The position numbers and the translations under genes are program-made. From positions 1 to 5,664 of the forward strand of contig CAZBZK010000096.1 of NCBI GenBank assembly GCA_964496365.1: a stretch of DNA of 5,664 bases. Reading direction: 5' to 3'. Origin of the DNA: AB-629-J13 sp964496365. Lineage in GTDB: Bacteria > Fidelibacterota > Marinisomatia > Marinisomatales > AB-629-J13. Below, piece by piece: positions 1 through 5,664 of the stretch (position 1 is its first letter; each line of letters begins with the position of its first letter). The notes beneath the pieces were generated by a model that made no database searches, was not told the DNA's origin, and saw only the letters and a program-made list of their open reading frames with translations.

Positions 1-51
1 CCATCACGAAAAGGCCGTATTTTATATTAACTGAATGACGGTAAGACTGCA
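1..51. other. short spacer downstream of the flippase gene
   Basis: These 51 bases follow the flippase stop codon. I see no convincing hairpin plus T-tract, so transcription may continue leftward to another cluster gene. A minus-strand ATG is present at positions 4-2 and could be the start of a next gene, but only four bases of it are visible and it cannot be judged. Confidence 0.3.
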
Positions 52-1527
52 TCAGCTTTTTCTCACTCTATTTTGAACAAATGCAATTATGGATTTCACC
101 CCGTGAATTTCACGTTCACCAATAATACGAAATGCCCAAAGTAATAACGGAAAACTCGCAATGCCCAATAAACCAAATACCATTTCAAAATCTTTCCACT
201 GATTCCCGGCAAAATGGACACCTGAAAGGATTAAACCAGTCAGTAAGGCTACTTTTCCGATACGCGGCCAGTTCCAATTCATGGGCTCTACTTTTTTCGA
301 TAAATAATATACGGAATAGGTGAAAATAACATATGAAATGACAGTTGCAGCTACCGCGCCATTAATTCCATAATCCTTGATGAGCAAATAATTAAGGGCC
401 AGGCAAACCGCTATTCCAATAATGGCTGCTTTTCCGAGTAAATCTGTTCGATCATTTAAGGCAACCAATGGTGTAAAAAACGGCCGAAACCCTGCAATGA
501 GATATGCCGCCGCAACAAACGGAACAACATAAGCTGCCTCAAGGTATTCCGGGCTGGATATCCACCCGATCATCGGTTTAATGAAAAATGTGATTCCAAG
601 AATGAAAAGGCAGCCGATAATCAGATAATAGAATAATATGTCTTTGTAAATCGGCTTCATTTCATCCTTGACGCCTTCCCTGTAAATCATGGGAAGCAGC
701 CCTCTCTGAAGCGGCACAATCAAAAGCATATTTATAAGCATTCCAAATTTATAATTGATACTGTAAATCCCTATTAACCCGAGCGGGACATACAGGTTGA
801 GGAAAAACCTATCTGAAACTGTAAGAATAGGCGTAACCAAACCTAAAAACACCAGCGGGGCTCCAAACTTTGCCAGATTTAAGAAAGTTTGCAAGGATGG
901 AAAGTTCCAATAATTCCTAAAAATATTCCAAATACTCAGTATAAATATGATTGAAAAAGTGACAGTTTTTGCGAGGATTGCCCCCTTTAATCCCATAGAC
1001 AGAAAAATAATGAAGTAGACTGAAAAGCAAACGGTTCCTAAAAACTGAAAAAGAGAAAGCAGCACGTAGTTCAAAGCTTTCCCTTTGTATTGCCATAACG
1101 CGAGCTGAAACATAGCTCCAAACTGCAGTAGTACATTGGCAAGGATCAAATAGATCAAACTGCTATCTTGCTCTGATTGAAATCCTAAAAACGATGAAAT
1201 TGGTCCTGCTGCAACTGAGAAAATGGTTAATACAACAAAATTCCAGACCAATAATCCTACAAAACCTGAACAAATTATTTTTCTGCTATATGCGCTTCCG
1301 TCTTGTGATGAAAGTGATTTCCAAGTTGCCTGAAAAATACCGAGTGTTCCAATACCGATCAGAAAAGTCTCCATCAATTCAATCAATGCAATAGTGCCTA
1401 CAGTGGATACAGAAAGATATTTTGTATAAACGGGAATCAGTAAAAAGGCGGCAATTTTTGTGGATACGTTGCCGATTCCATAGATAAAACCGGATTTCCC
1501 AACCAATAAAATATTTTTCCGTATCAT
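52..1527 (-). CDS. Wzx-type oligosaccharide flippase (polysaccharide biosynthesis/MOP superfamily membrane protein)
   Basis: This 491-residue protein is almost wholly hydrophobic. About 14 membrane segments can be read, roughly at residues 13-32, 45-66, 87-112, 123-142, 151-179, 180-203, 220-238, 248-275, 297-323, 331-352, 364-384, 387-408, 424-441 and 448-468, with short basic loops between them. The N-terminal pattern (GNVSTKIAAFLLIPVYTKYL, 19-38) and the central SDRFFLNLYVPLGLIGIYS (238-256) are typical of Wzx flippases, and the length is normal for the family. Such proteins move undecaprenyl-diphosphate-linked glycan units from the cytoplasmic to the periplasmic face of the inner membrane. 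The ATG at 1527 is the natural start because the hydrophobic core begins shortly after it; upstream there is only a weak GAG element. It is transcribed divergently from the kinase-like pair. Sampled GC (26/60 at 541-600) is higher than in all the other genes. The family is near certain; the glycan substrate cannot be read. Confidence 0.94.
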   Translation of the reverse strand: MIRKNILLVGKSGFIYGIGNVSTKIAAFLLIPVYTKYLSVSTVGTIALIELMETFLIGIGTLGIFQATWKSLSSQDGSAYSRKIICSGFVGLLVWNFVVLTIFSVAAGPISSFLGFQSEQDSSLIYLILANVLLQFGAMFQLALWQYKGKALNYVLLSLFQFLGTVCFSVYFIIFLSMGLKGAILAKTVTFSIIFILSIWNIFRNYWNFPSLQTFLNLAKFGAPLVFLGLVTPILTVSDRFFLNLYVPLGLIGIYSINYKFGMLINMLLIVPLQRGLLPMIYREGVKDEMKPIYKDILFYYLIIGCLFILGITFFIKPMIGWISSPEYLEAAYVVPFVAAAYLIAGFRPFFTPLVALNDRTDLLGKAAIIGIAVCLALNYLLIKDYGINGAVAATVISYVIFTYSVYYLSKKVEPMNWNWPRIGKVALLTGLILSGVHFAGNQWKDFEMVFGLLGIASFPLLLWAFRIIGEREIHGVKSIIAFVQNRVRKS

Positions 1528-1569
1528 TGTTTCGCTCTATAAGGTACTTAGGGAATACTATTTTTCTTC

Positions 1570-1626
1570 TTAAGCCGTAGAAATATTTTTACCGAGTATT
1601 TGTTCCGAAGTTAATTTATTTTGCAT
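1570..1626 (-). CDS. possible 18-codon leader peptide or gene remnant upstream of the flippase
   Basis: Within the spacer, on the flippase strand, an ATG (complement of 1624-1626) opens a frame encoding MQNKLTSEQILGKNISTA and then a TAA. An AAGGA lies about five bases before the ATG, which is a better Shine-Dalgarno match than the flippase itself has, and the frame ends 42 bases before the flippase start. In-frame TGA just upstream rules out a longer version beginning earlier. I do not recognise the peptide. It could be a leader peptide, the remnant of a lost cluster gene, or chance; chance is the default for a frame this short in AT-rich DNA. Confidence 0.15.
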   Translation of the reverse strand: MQNKLTSEQILGKNISTA

Positions 1627-1693
1627 AGCATTCCTTCAAAATATCTCTGAAATTACCTAGTTAAAAAATAATGAATTCGATTTTGATTAAAAA

Positions 1694-1730
1694 AATATTA
1701 AATATTAAGAAACTAATTCAATTAAATATT
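1694..1730 (+). repeat. short direct repeats just upstream of the kinase-like gene
   Basis: The 10-mer ATTAAATATT occurs at 1697-1706 and again at 1721-1730, a 24-base spacing, and the 7-mer AATATTA is tandemly doubled at 1694-1707. They lie 19-55 bases before the GTG start of the next gene, where an UP element or an operator could sit. The stretch is almost pure A/T, so such repeats can easily arise by chance. Confidence 0.25.
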
Positions 1731-1748
1731 CAACAAATTTAATGAAAC

Positions 1749-2936
1749 GTGACTCTTAAAAAGCCATCTTTACATAACAACTTGGCTGATGCCCTATTTG
1801 AGTTTTTCGATAGCTTACATTCCAAAGGTATTGATTACATAGTTTTAAGGAATTATGATGAGCTAAATCAAAAAAGAATTTCTCACTTAAATGACATTGA
1901 TATATTAATTAAACCCTCTGGATTCAGTACAATAAAGAATTTATCAAGTGAGATTTTTCACGAATTTTTTATCATTGAATATTATTTATTAAATTCAGTT
2001 TTATTGAGGGTTGTAGATATTTCTAATTCAAAGAATTTGGATCTTCACTTTTACTATCGTCCCGTATCAAATGCAGATTTATTTTATACGGATAAATTGT
2101 TCAAAGAAAAATATTTACAAAATTGTTTTTTTGCCTTTCCTAAACATATTCAACAATTACTGGAATATTTCCATAGGATCTATGAAAAAAAAGGCAAGTT
2201 AAAAAAGACATATTCATTTAATAATCCTTTAGCAACCCTATCAAAATATTCAAAATTGTCAAAATCGAAGAATAATAAAATTTTGAAGTTGAATTCACTT
2301 GATGCTCGTACTAGACAACGGAAAGTAAAGGCTTCCCATATTCTGGCGCCAATCACTTACATAAATTATTTTAAATCAAAAATTATTAATTGGAGAAAAG
2401 GTAAAATAATAGCGCTTGTTGGTGTTGACGGCGTTGGTAAATCCACTATCATCAATGAAATAAAAAATATAATCCCAGGAACTATTTCAATTTATATGGG
2501 AAGTGCTCATTACAGGTTTCAAAAATTTTATGACATTCTCCCTAAAAACTTTATTACAAACTTTATACTTTTTTTTATGGTGTACCTTGAAAACTGGATT
2601 AGATATATCCAATCCATATGGTTAAAAAGTATTGGCTATACTGTGATTTTTGACCGTTTCCCTACCTACCAATTTGCACGAGCTAAAGGATTTAGAAAAA
2701 TATTATACTCGACATTTTATAACTATTTTTTTCCGTCACCTTATCAGATCTTTTATTTGTACAATGAATCTGAAATATTAATGAAAAGGAAAAAAGAGCA
2801 CTCACAAAATCAATTGGAAGAAATCCAATATGAATATAATAAAATATCCACTGGTAAACGCAATACTCAATCAATAAAAAATGATGATATGGGTAAAACG
2901 ATTCAAAAAATAATAGCAATCACATATGGTAAATAA
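1749..2936 (+). CDS. nucleotidyltransferase-like domain fused to a thymidylate-kinase-like P-loop domain
   Basis: This 395-residue protein has two recognisable parts. Residues about 12-145 resemble a minimal nucleotidyltransferase fold: YIVLRNYDEL (30-39), then the acidic pair NDIDILIKP (48-56; D49 and D51) and a likely third carboxylate in LDLHF (97-101; D98). Residues about 217-395 are a P-loop kinase: KIIALVGVDGVGKST (219-233; K231, S232), a DR motif in VIFDRFPTYQFA (299-310; D302, R303) and a lid-like basic stretch MKRKKEHS (345-352). The order and motifs resemble thymidylate kinase, but the protein is far too long to be plain Tmk (about 210 residues), and its place in a glycan cluster argues against a housekeeping dTMP role. 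The middle (about 146-216) is a Lys/Ser/Asn-rich linker. GTG at 1749 is the first possible start, because a TGA lies in frame at 1743-1745; no Shine-Dalgarno is seen, and TTG codons further in are alternatives. The gene overlaps the next by 11 bases, so the two are probably co-translated. It is very AT-rich (13/60 GC at 1981-2040). The true substrates are unknown. Confidence 0.85.
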   Translation: MTLKKPSLHNNLADALFEFFDSLHSKGIDYIVLRNYDELNQKRISHLNDIDILIKPSGFSTIKNLSSEIFHEFFIIEYYLLNSVLLRVVDISNSKNLDLHFYYRPVSNADLFYTDKLFKEKYLQNCFFAFPKHIQQLLEYFHRIYEKKGKLKKTYSFNNPLATLSKYSKLSKSKNNKILKLNSLDARTRQRKVKASHILAPITYINYFKSKIINWRKGKIIALVGVDGVGKSTIINEIKNIIPGTISIYMGSAHYRFQKFYDILPKNFITNFILFFMVYLENWIRYIQSIWLKSIGYTVIFDRFPTYQFARAKGFRKILYSTFYNYFFPSPYQIFYLYNESEILMKRKKEHSQNQLEEIQYEYNKISTGKRNTQSIKNDDMGKTIQKIIAITYGK

Positions 2937-3702
2937 ATCCTTCTATTGTTTTCCAAAAAACCAGATTCCAATGCTCCTATATTCGTCTGGAAAATATCTA
3001 AATCATCGCCTGAGTATCTCACTTATGTCATCAATCGCTGGAAAAAATTCAATTCAGTTCAGATTGAGAAAAAATCCTTTGATTGATACCTTTATAAAGC
3101 CATTCCTGAGTATGGAATTCACTGTTCCATCAGATGATGTAGAAATTATATTAATAAAACCGACGAAAGAAATCTGCTTTCATTTTCCTTACGATAATCC
3201 GGTAAAACTGACACATCTAAAATCTGGACAAATAATACGTGTCGACCCGTTTAAAGGGTATCCAATCTTGTATAATTATTCATTAAACGAAATGAAATTT
3301 TCGATGTTAGAAAAAGTACTCAACGAACACTGGATCAATTTAAAAGAAAAAAATGTGCTCCTTCACAACGATTTCACACATTTTAATATATTAGTTGCTA
3401 AGGATAAATATTCGATTATTGATAGGAAACCGGACAGTTCAAACTCATTGATTTATGATCATTTTTATTTTTATACATATTTCAATACAACAATTAAAAA
3501 GGACAGAGGAATTTCGAAGTCACAGAAAGCAGAATTGAATCAGCATTTGGAGCACGTTTATAAAAAAAATTTTCAAAATGAGGAAAAACAAAACCTGAAA
3601 AAATATATTAAAGAAATTACCTTTGTTAATCCATCCGGGTTCTCCAAAGATGAATTTGAATTTTATAAGAAAAAATTTTCAGACTTTTTAGAGAATTATT
3701 GA
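2926..3702 (+). CDS. small aminoglycoside-phosphotransferase/choline-kinase-like protein
   Basis: This 258-residue soluble protein carries the catalytic core of the APH/choline-kinase fold in its second half. LLHNDFTHFNILV (145-157) gives H147-x-D149-x4-N154, the Brenner-type catalytic loop. YSIIDRKPD (162-170) supplies the metal-binding aspartate D166. SLIYDHFYF (174-182) matches the structural aspartate segment (D178) usually seen as DP-x-x-D. The N-terminal lobe is poorly conserved: I cannot point to a glycine-rich loop or a certain ATP-binding lysine, and only about 145 residues precede the HxD motif, fewer than usual. The ATG at 2926 lies inside the end of the previous gene (11-base overlap), so translation is probably coupled; the next ATG (Met16, 2971) is an alternative. 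Context suggests phosphorylation of a sugar, lipid or glycan intermediate rather than antibiotic resistance, but that is inference. A pseudokinase is unlikely, since H, D, N and D are all present. Confidence 0.78.
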   Translation: MVNKSFYCFPKNQIPMLLYSSGKYLNHRLSISLMSSIAGKNSIQFRLRKNPLIDTFIKPFLSMEFTVPSDDVEIILIKPTKEICFHFPYDNPVKLTHLKSGQIIRVDPFKGYPILYNYSLNEMKFSMLEKVLNEHWINLKEKNVLLHNDFTHFNILVAKDKYSIIDRKPDSSNSLIYDHFYFYTYFNTTIKKDRGISKSQKAELNQHLEHVYKKNFQNEEKQNLKKYIKEITFVNPSGFSKDEFEFYKKKFSDFLENY

Positions 3703-4593
3703 TTAAACATCCGTTAAGGGTAATTTTTTGATTAAATCAAATTGATCTTTTGCTGACATTTTCAGCATTCTTTTTTTAATACTATAATAGGCATGTTTCA
3801 CTTCTTGTTCTATTAAGAGTGTATTATTTATCAGATCCTGTTTTAGGAAAATTGCATTTACTCCTTTTGAGTCACAGCAAATCAAGGAATAACCTTTTTC
3901 CTTTCCAAGTTTTTCGAGTGCCTTTAAGGATGCCCCATGATAATATCCGCTATTGTGTTTCTTAAACCGGTCAAATTCAGGATCGTACGGAACCGTTACC
4001 GACCTTTCAGGCCCAAAAGAAGCGTTGTATTCGATAATTACCACTTTCGATGAAATGGATTTTATAGATTCCCAAACCCAGTAGTCATTACCATCAATAT
4101 CTATTGAAAGTATATCAATGTTTACGGGTACGTCTAGATTTTTAATTGTTTCCTCAATATTTTCTTTTGTTACCCAGCTGTTGTGAACAACTACGGTTCC
4201 TTCTTCTATTTGATTTGCGTAGAATTTTTCCGCCTCAAGTACGTTTAAAGCAGAACCGTCAATCATCCATGCATTCCACCCGAAATTTTCAACCAAATTT
4301 CGCGAATTACATTCCTTTCCATCTCCAATTCCAATCTCAACAATTGAATAATTCTCAACTCCGATTTCGTTCATAATAAACATAAGGAGGCCGTCTTCTG
4401 CATTTTGAGAATACACCTTTGCTTCCTGTTTTGATATTCTTGTTTTGAAATCAAGGTATTTATTTTCAAGATTTGAAAATCCCTTAATCGCTAATCTTTG
4501 AACATTTAATTGATTTTCATGAATTCTCATTCTAGCCCTTTTGGTATTGAGAATGATAGACTTCCATCGTTGAAATGATTCTCTTAATCCCAT
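3703..4593 (-). CDS. FkbM-like SAM-dependent methyltransferase family protein
   Basis: This 296-residue protein has a basic, helical N-terminal region (1-58) and then a Rossmann-type core. YSQNAEDGLL (61-70) precedes the motif I-like strand IVEIGIGDGKECNSRN (84-99), and WMIDGS (109-114) places an acidic residue, D112, at the end of strand 2. LSIDIDGNDYWVW (162-174), VIIEYNASFG (185-194), VPYD (201-204), YYHGASLKAL (217-226) and KGYSL (233-237) follow. This ordered set is shared by a family common in lipopolysaccharide and capsule clusters and usually annotated FkbM-like or hypothetical; the reaction (probably O-methylation of a sugar) is unproven. The ATG at 4593 comes 10 bases after the glycosyltransferase stop, with a weak GGGA before it, so the two genes probably form one operon. 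Its TAA (3703-3705) directly abuts the TGA of the convergent phosphotransferase gene. GC is intermediate (23/60 at 4261-4320). The protein looks complete. Confidence 0.82.
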   Translation of the reverse strand: MGLRESFQRWKSIILNTKRARMRIHENQLNVQRLAIKGFSNLENKYLDFKTRISKQEAKVYSQNAEDGLLMFIMNEIGVENYSIVEIGIGDGKECNSRNLVENFGWNAWMIDGSALNVLEAEKFYANQIEEGTVVVHNSWVTKENIEETIKNLDVPVNIDILSIDIDGNDYWVWESIKSISSKVVIIEYNASFGPERSVTVPYDPEFDRFKKHNSGYYHGASLKALEKLGKEKGYSLICCDSKGVNAIFLKQDLINNTLLIEQEVKHAYYSIKKRMLKMSAKDQFDLIKKLPLTDV

Positions 4594-4603
4594 TAATTCC
4601 CGC

Positions 4604-5664
4604 TCAATTCAATATTTGTTCAAGTTTCGAAGTGAAAATCGATTTAAATCTTGATGCGTCAAATTCCCTTATTCTTCCTGTTAGATTATTAACAATCAAT
4701 CTTGTTTCGTCCAAATTCAAACTGGTAAGATGATTTATCTTTTTAACAGCTTCATCCAAATCAGTAAATAATAATTTATCCTGACCAACAATTTCTGCAG
4801 ATCCTCCTGAATGATGTACAAGCGGGATACAACCATTAATAATTGCTTCAACTGTTGCAATTCCAAACGGTTCATCGTGCATGGTATGTAAAAAATATTT
4901 AGCAGAATGCTGCAGTTTAACCAACTCTGCTGATGAAATATTTTTTTTCAGGGTAACATTTGTAATGTGTAGCCGATGTATTTTTTCTTCACATTTTTTA
5001 TAATATTTTTCCGCTGTTTGATTCGGTGCAAAACCGCAAATCGTAAAATTGACTTGAGGAGTTTTCTCTGCAATATCTATCTGCATAAGCTGATTTTTAT
5101 TACAATCAAATCGCCCAACAGAAATAAAATCAATCGATTTTTCAGTCTGTACATCTGATTGGTCTCCTACCATAGGAATCGGAGGATATAAGATCTCCAC
5201 TTCATTGTAAGGAATTGAATAGGCTTTTTCTATGGCTTTTCCTGTAAATTGAGAATTAGCTAAAATCCCGTACCCCGGATCAATTTTGTCCACATACTTC
5301 CGATATAATTTTTCTGCAGCCATATTCATTATCTTGGAACGAAAAACACTATTTGAAAATTCAGGTAAAATTCTCGCCTCTCTTGGAAAGTGGACATAGT
5401 GAAGTAAATTTTTTCCACCTGAAATTCCACTCAAGACATTATTAGAATTTATGATTAAATGATACTCTCCCCTCAAGTCTGAAATTATTTTATTTAATCT
5501 CAAATACTTATACTCGCTTAATCCTTTATTCCAAGTTCTCAGATTATTGAATGTTGCTTTAATCGGTGTTTGGTGGACGGAATCTAAATCGGTTTCCTTA
5601 AAACTATTTCTAAAAGATATCCAATCCGGTACAATTCCCAACTCGTTTAAACATTCTGTCATAT
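4604..5664 (-). CDS. GT-B glycosyltransferase, family GT4, Alg11/Alg2-like (5' end beyond the window)
   Basis: About 352 residues are visible, numbered here from the Met at 5662. This Met is probably internal, because the usual GT4 N-terminal strand and glycine-rich loop are absent and the frame is open to the window edge. Visible motifs are YVHFPREARI (89-98), ANSQFT (135-140), VEILYPPI (155-162), the donor-domain entry SVGRFDCNKN (181-190), and the EX7E motif from E264 to E272 in EPFGIATVEAI, followed by SGGSAEIV (285-292). HTMHDEPFGI with the SGGSAEIV that follows resembles the Alg11 and Alg2 mannosyltransferases, so a GDP-mannose or similar nucleotide-sugar donor and a lipid-linked acceptor at the cytoplasmic face are plausible, but donor and linkage cannot be read from sequence. 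The TGA at 4604-4606 is 10 bases before the methyltransferase-like gene, which should share its transcript. The C-terminus appears complete. Confidence 0.9.
   Translation of the reverse strand, partial: MTECLNELGIVPDWISFRNSFKETDLDSVHQTPIKATFNNLRTWNKGLSEYKYLRLNKIISDLRGEYHLIINSNNVLSGISGGKNLLHYVHFPREARILPEFSNSVFRSKIMNMAAEKLYRKYVDKIDPGYGILANSQFTGKAIEKAYSIPYNEVEILYPPIPMVGDQSDVQTEKSIDFISVGRFDCNKNQLMQIDIAEKTPQVNFTICGFAPNQTAEKYYKKCEEKIHRLHITNVTLKKNISSAELVKLQHSAKYFLHTMHDEPFGIATVEAIINGCIPLVHHSGGSAEIVGQDKLLFTDLDEAVKKINHLTSLNLDETRLIVNNLTGRIREFDASRFKSIFTSKLEQILN

Larger units (their letters stand above)
1528..1748. promoter_or_regulatory. AT-rich divergent intergenic region, probable promoters for both directions
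   Basis: This 221-base spacer separates the divergent flippase and nucleotidyltransferase-kinase genes, so it should carry promoters for both. No strong sigma70-like pair is obvious. On the minus strand a TTTG (complement of 1637-1640) followed after 18 bases by TAAATTAA (complement of 1611-1618) loosely resembles the Bacteroidota pattern TTTG / TAnnTTTG. It would give a leader of about 75 bases before the flippase ATG, but the match is only four of six conserved bases in the second box. On the plus strand the last 70 bases are nearly pure A/T, with a TTGATT at 1683-1688 but no well-spaced partner. No hairpin terminator is visible. Confidence 0.4.

Noticed and set aside
2692..2919. 75-residue minus-strand frame opposite the fusion gene
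   Set aside because: It is antisense to a well-supported coding region, has a low-complexity Phe/Tyr/Ile-rich composition and no recognisable domain.
1749..2936. Housekeeping thymidylate kinase
   Set aside because: The kinase domain is only the C-terminal half of a 395-residue fusion, is very divergent, and the gene neighbourhood is glycan-related.
1749..3702. MNT-HEPN type toxin-antitoxin pair, suggested by a nucleotidyltransferase-like domain next to a small overlapping gene
   Set aside because: The second protein has an HxDx4N kinase loop and no RX4-6H HEPN motif, and the first carries an additional P-loop kinase domain; the setting is glycan biosynthesis.
2926..3702. Antibiotic resistance by an aminoglycoside phosphotransferase
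   Set aside because: Only the general fold motifs match; the N-lobe and the remainder show no specific similarity that I recognise, and the context is a polysaccharide cluster.
3727..3741. Perfect inverted repeat TTTGATT-A-AATCAAA as a terminator between the convergent genes
   Set aside because: It lies within the 3' coding part of the methyltransferase-like gene, has a one-base loop, contains only one G/C pair per stem and lacks a T-tract in the right place on either strand.
4976..5158. 60-residue plus-strand frame opposite the glycosyltransferase
   Set aside because: It is a shadow of the motif-rich glycosyltransferase frame, with no start context or domain.
1..5664. CRISPR array, insertion sequence ends, tRNA or rRNA
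   Set aside because: I found no regularly spaced repeats, transposase-like protein, terminal inverted repeats or RNA-gene signatures on either strand.

Overview
The window is a piece of a surface-polysaccharide (O-antigen, capsule or exopolysaccharide type) gene cluster from a low-GC bacterium. No rRNA or tRNA is present to fix the taxon. AT-rich spacers, starts with little or no Shine-Dalgarno sequence, and the general style of the proteins fit the Bacteroidota/Balneolota (FCB) group, but this is an inference of modest confidence.

Layout from left to right: positions 1-51 are a short spacer. 52-1527 (-) encodes a complete Wzx-type oligosaccharide flippase with about 14 membrane segments. 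1528-1748 is an AT-rich divergent spacer that probably holds promoters for both directions, plus a doubtful 18-codon reading frame. 1749-2936 (+) and 2926-3702 (+) are two genes overlapping by 11 bases. The first encodes a nucleotidyltransferase-like domain fused to a thymidylate-kinase-like P-loop domain. The second encodes a small phosphotransferase of the aminoglycoside-phosphotransferase/choline-kinase type with an unusually divergent N-terminal half. 3703-4593 (-) encodes an FkbM-like, Rossmann-fold methyltransferase-type protein. 4604-5664 (-) is the 3' part of a GT-B glycosyltransferase (family GT4, Alg11/Alg2-like), whose start lies beyond the right edge.

The two minus-strand genes on the right (glycosyltransferase, then methyltransferase-like) are 10 bases apart and are probably one operon. 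The flippase is on the same strand but is separated from them by the plus-strand pair. Functionally, the glycosyltransferase would build a glycan on a lipid carrier, the methyltransferase-like protein may decorate it, and the flippase would move it across the inner membrane. The plus-strand pair is the least understood part. It looks like a two-gene phosphoryl/nucleotidyl-transfer cassette, richer in AT than its neighbours and inserted against the direction of the cluster. Its substrate is unknown; modification of a sugar or of a lipid-linked glycan is a reasonable hypothesis from context only. The stop codons of the pair and of the methyltransferase-like gene abut with no spacer.
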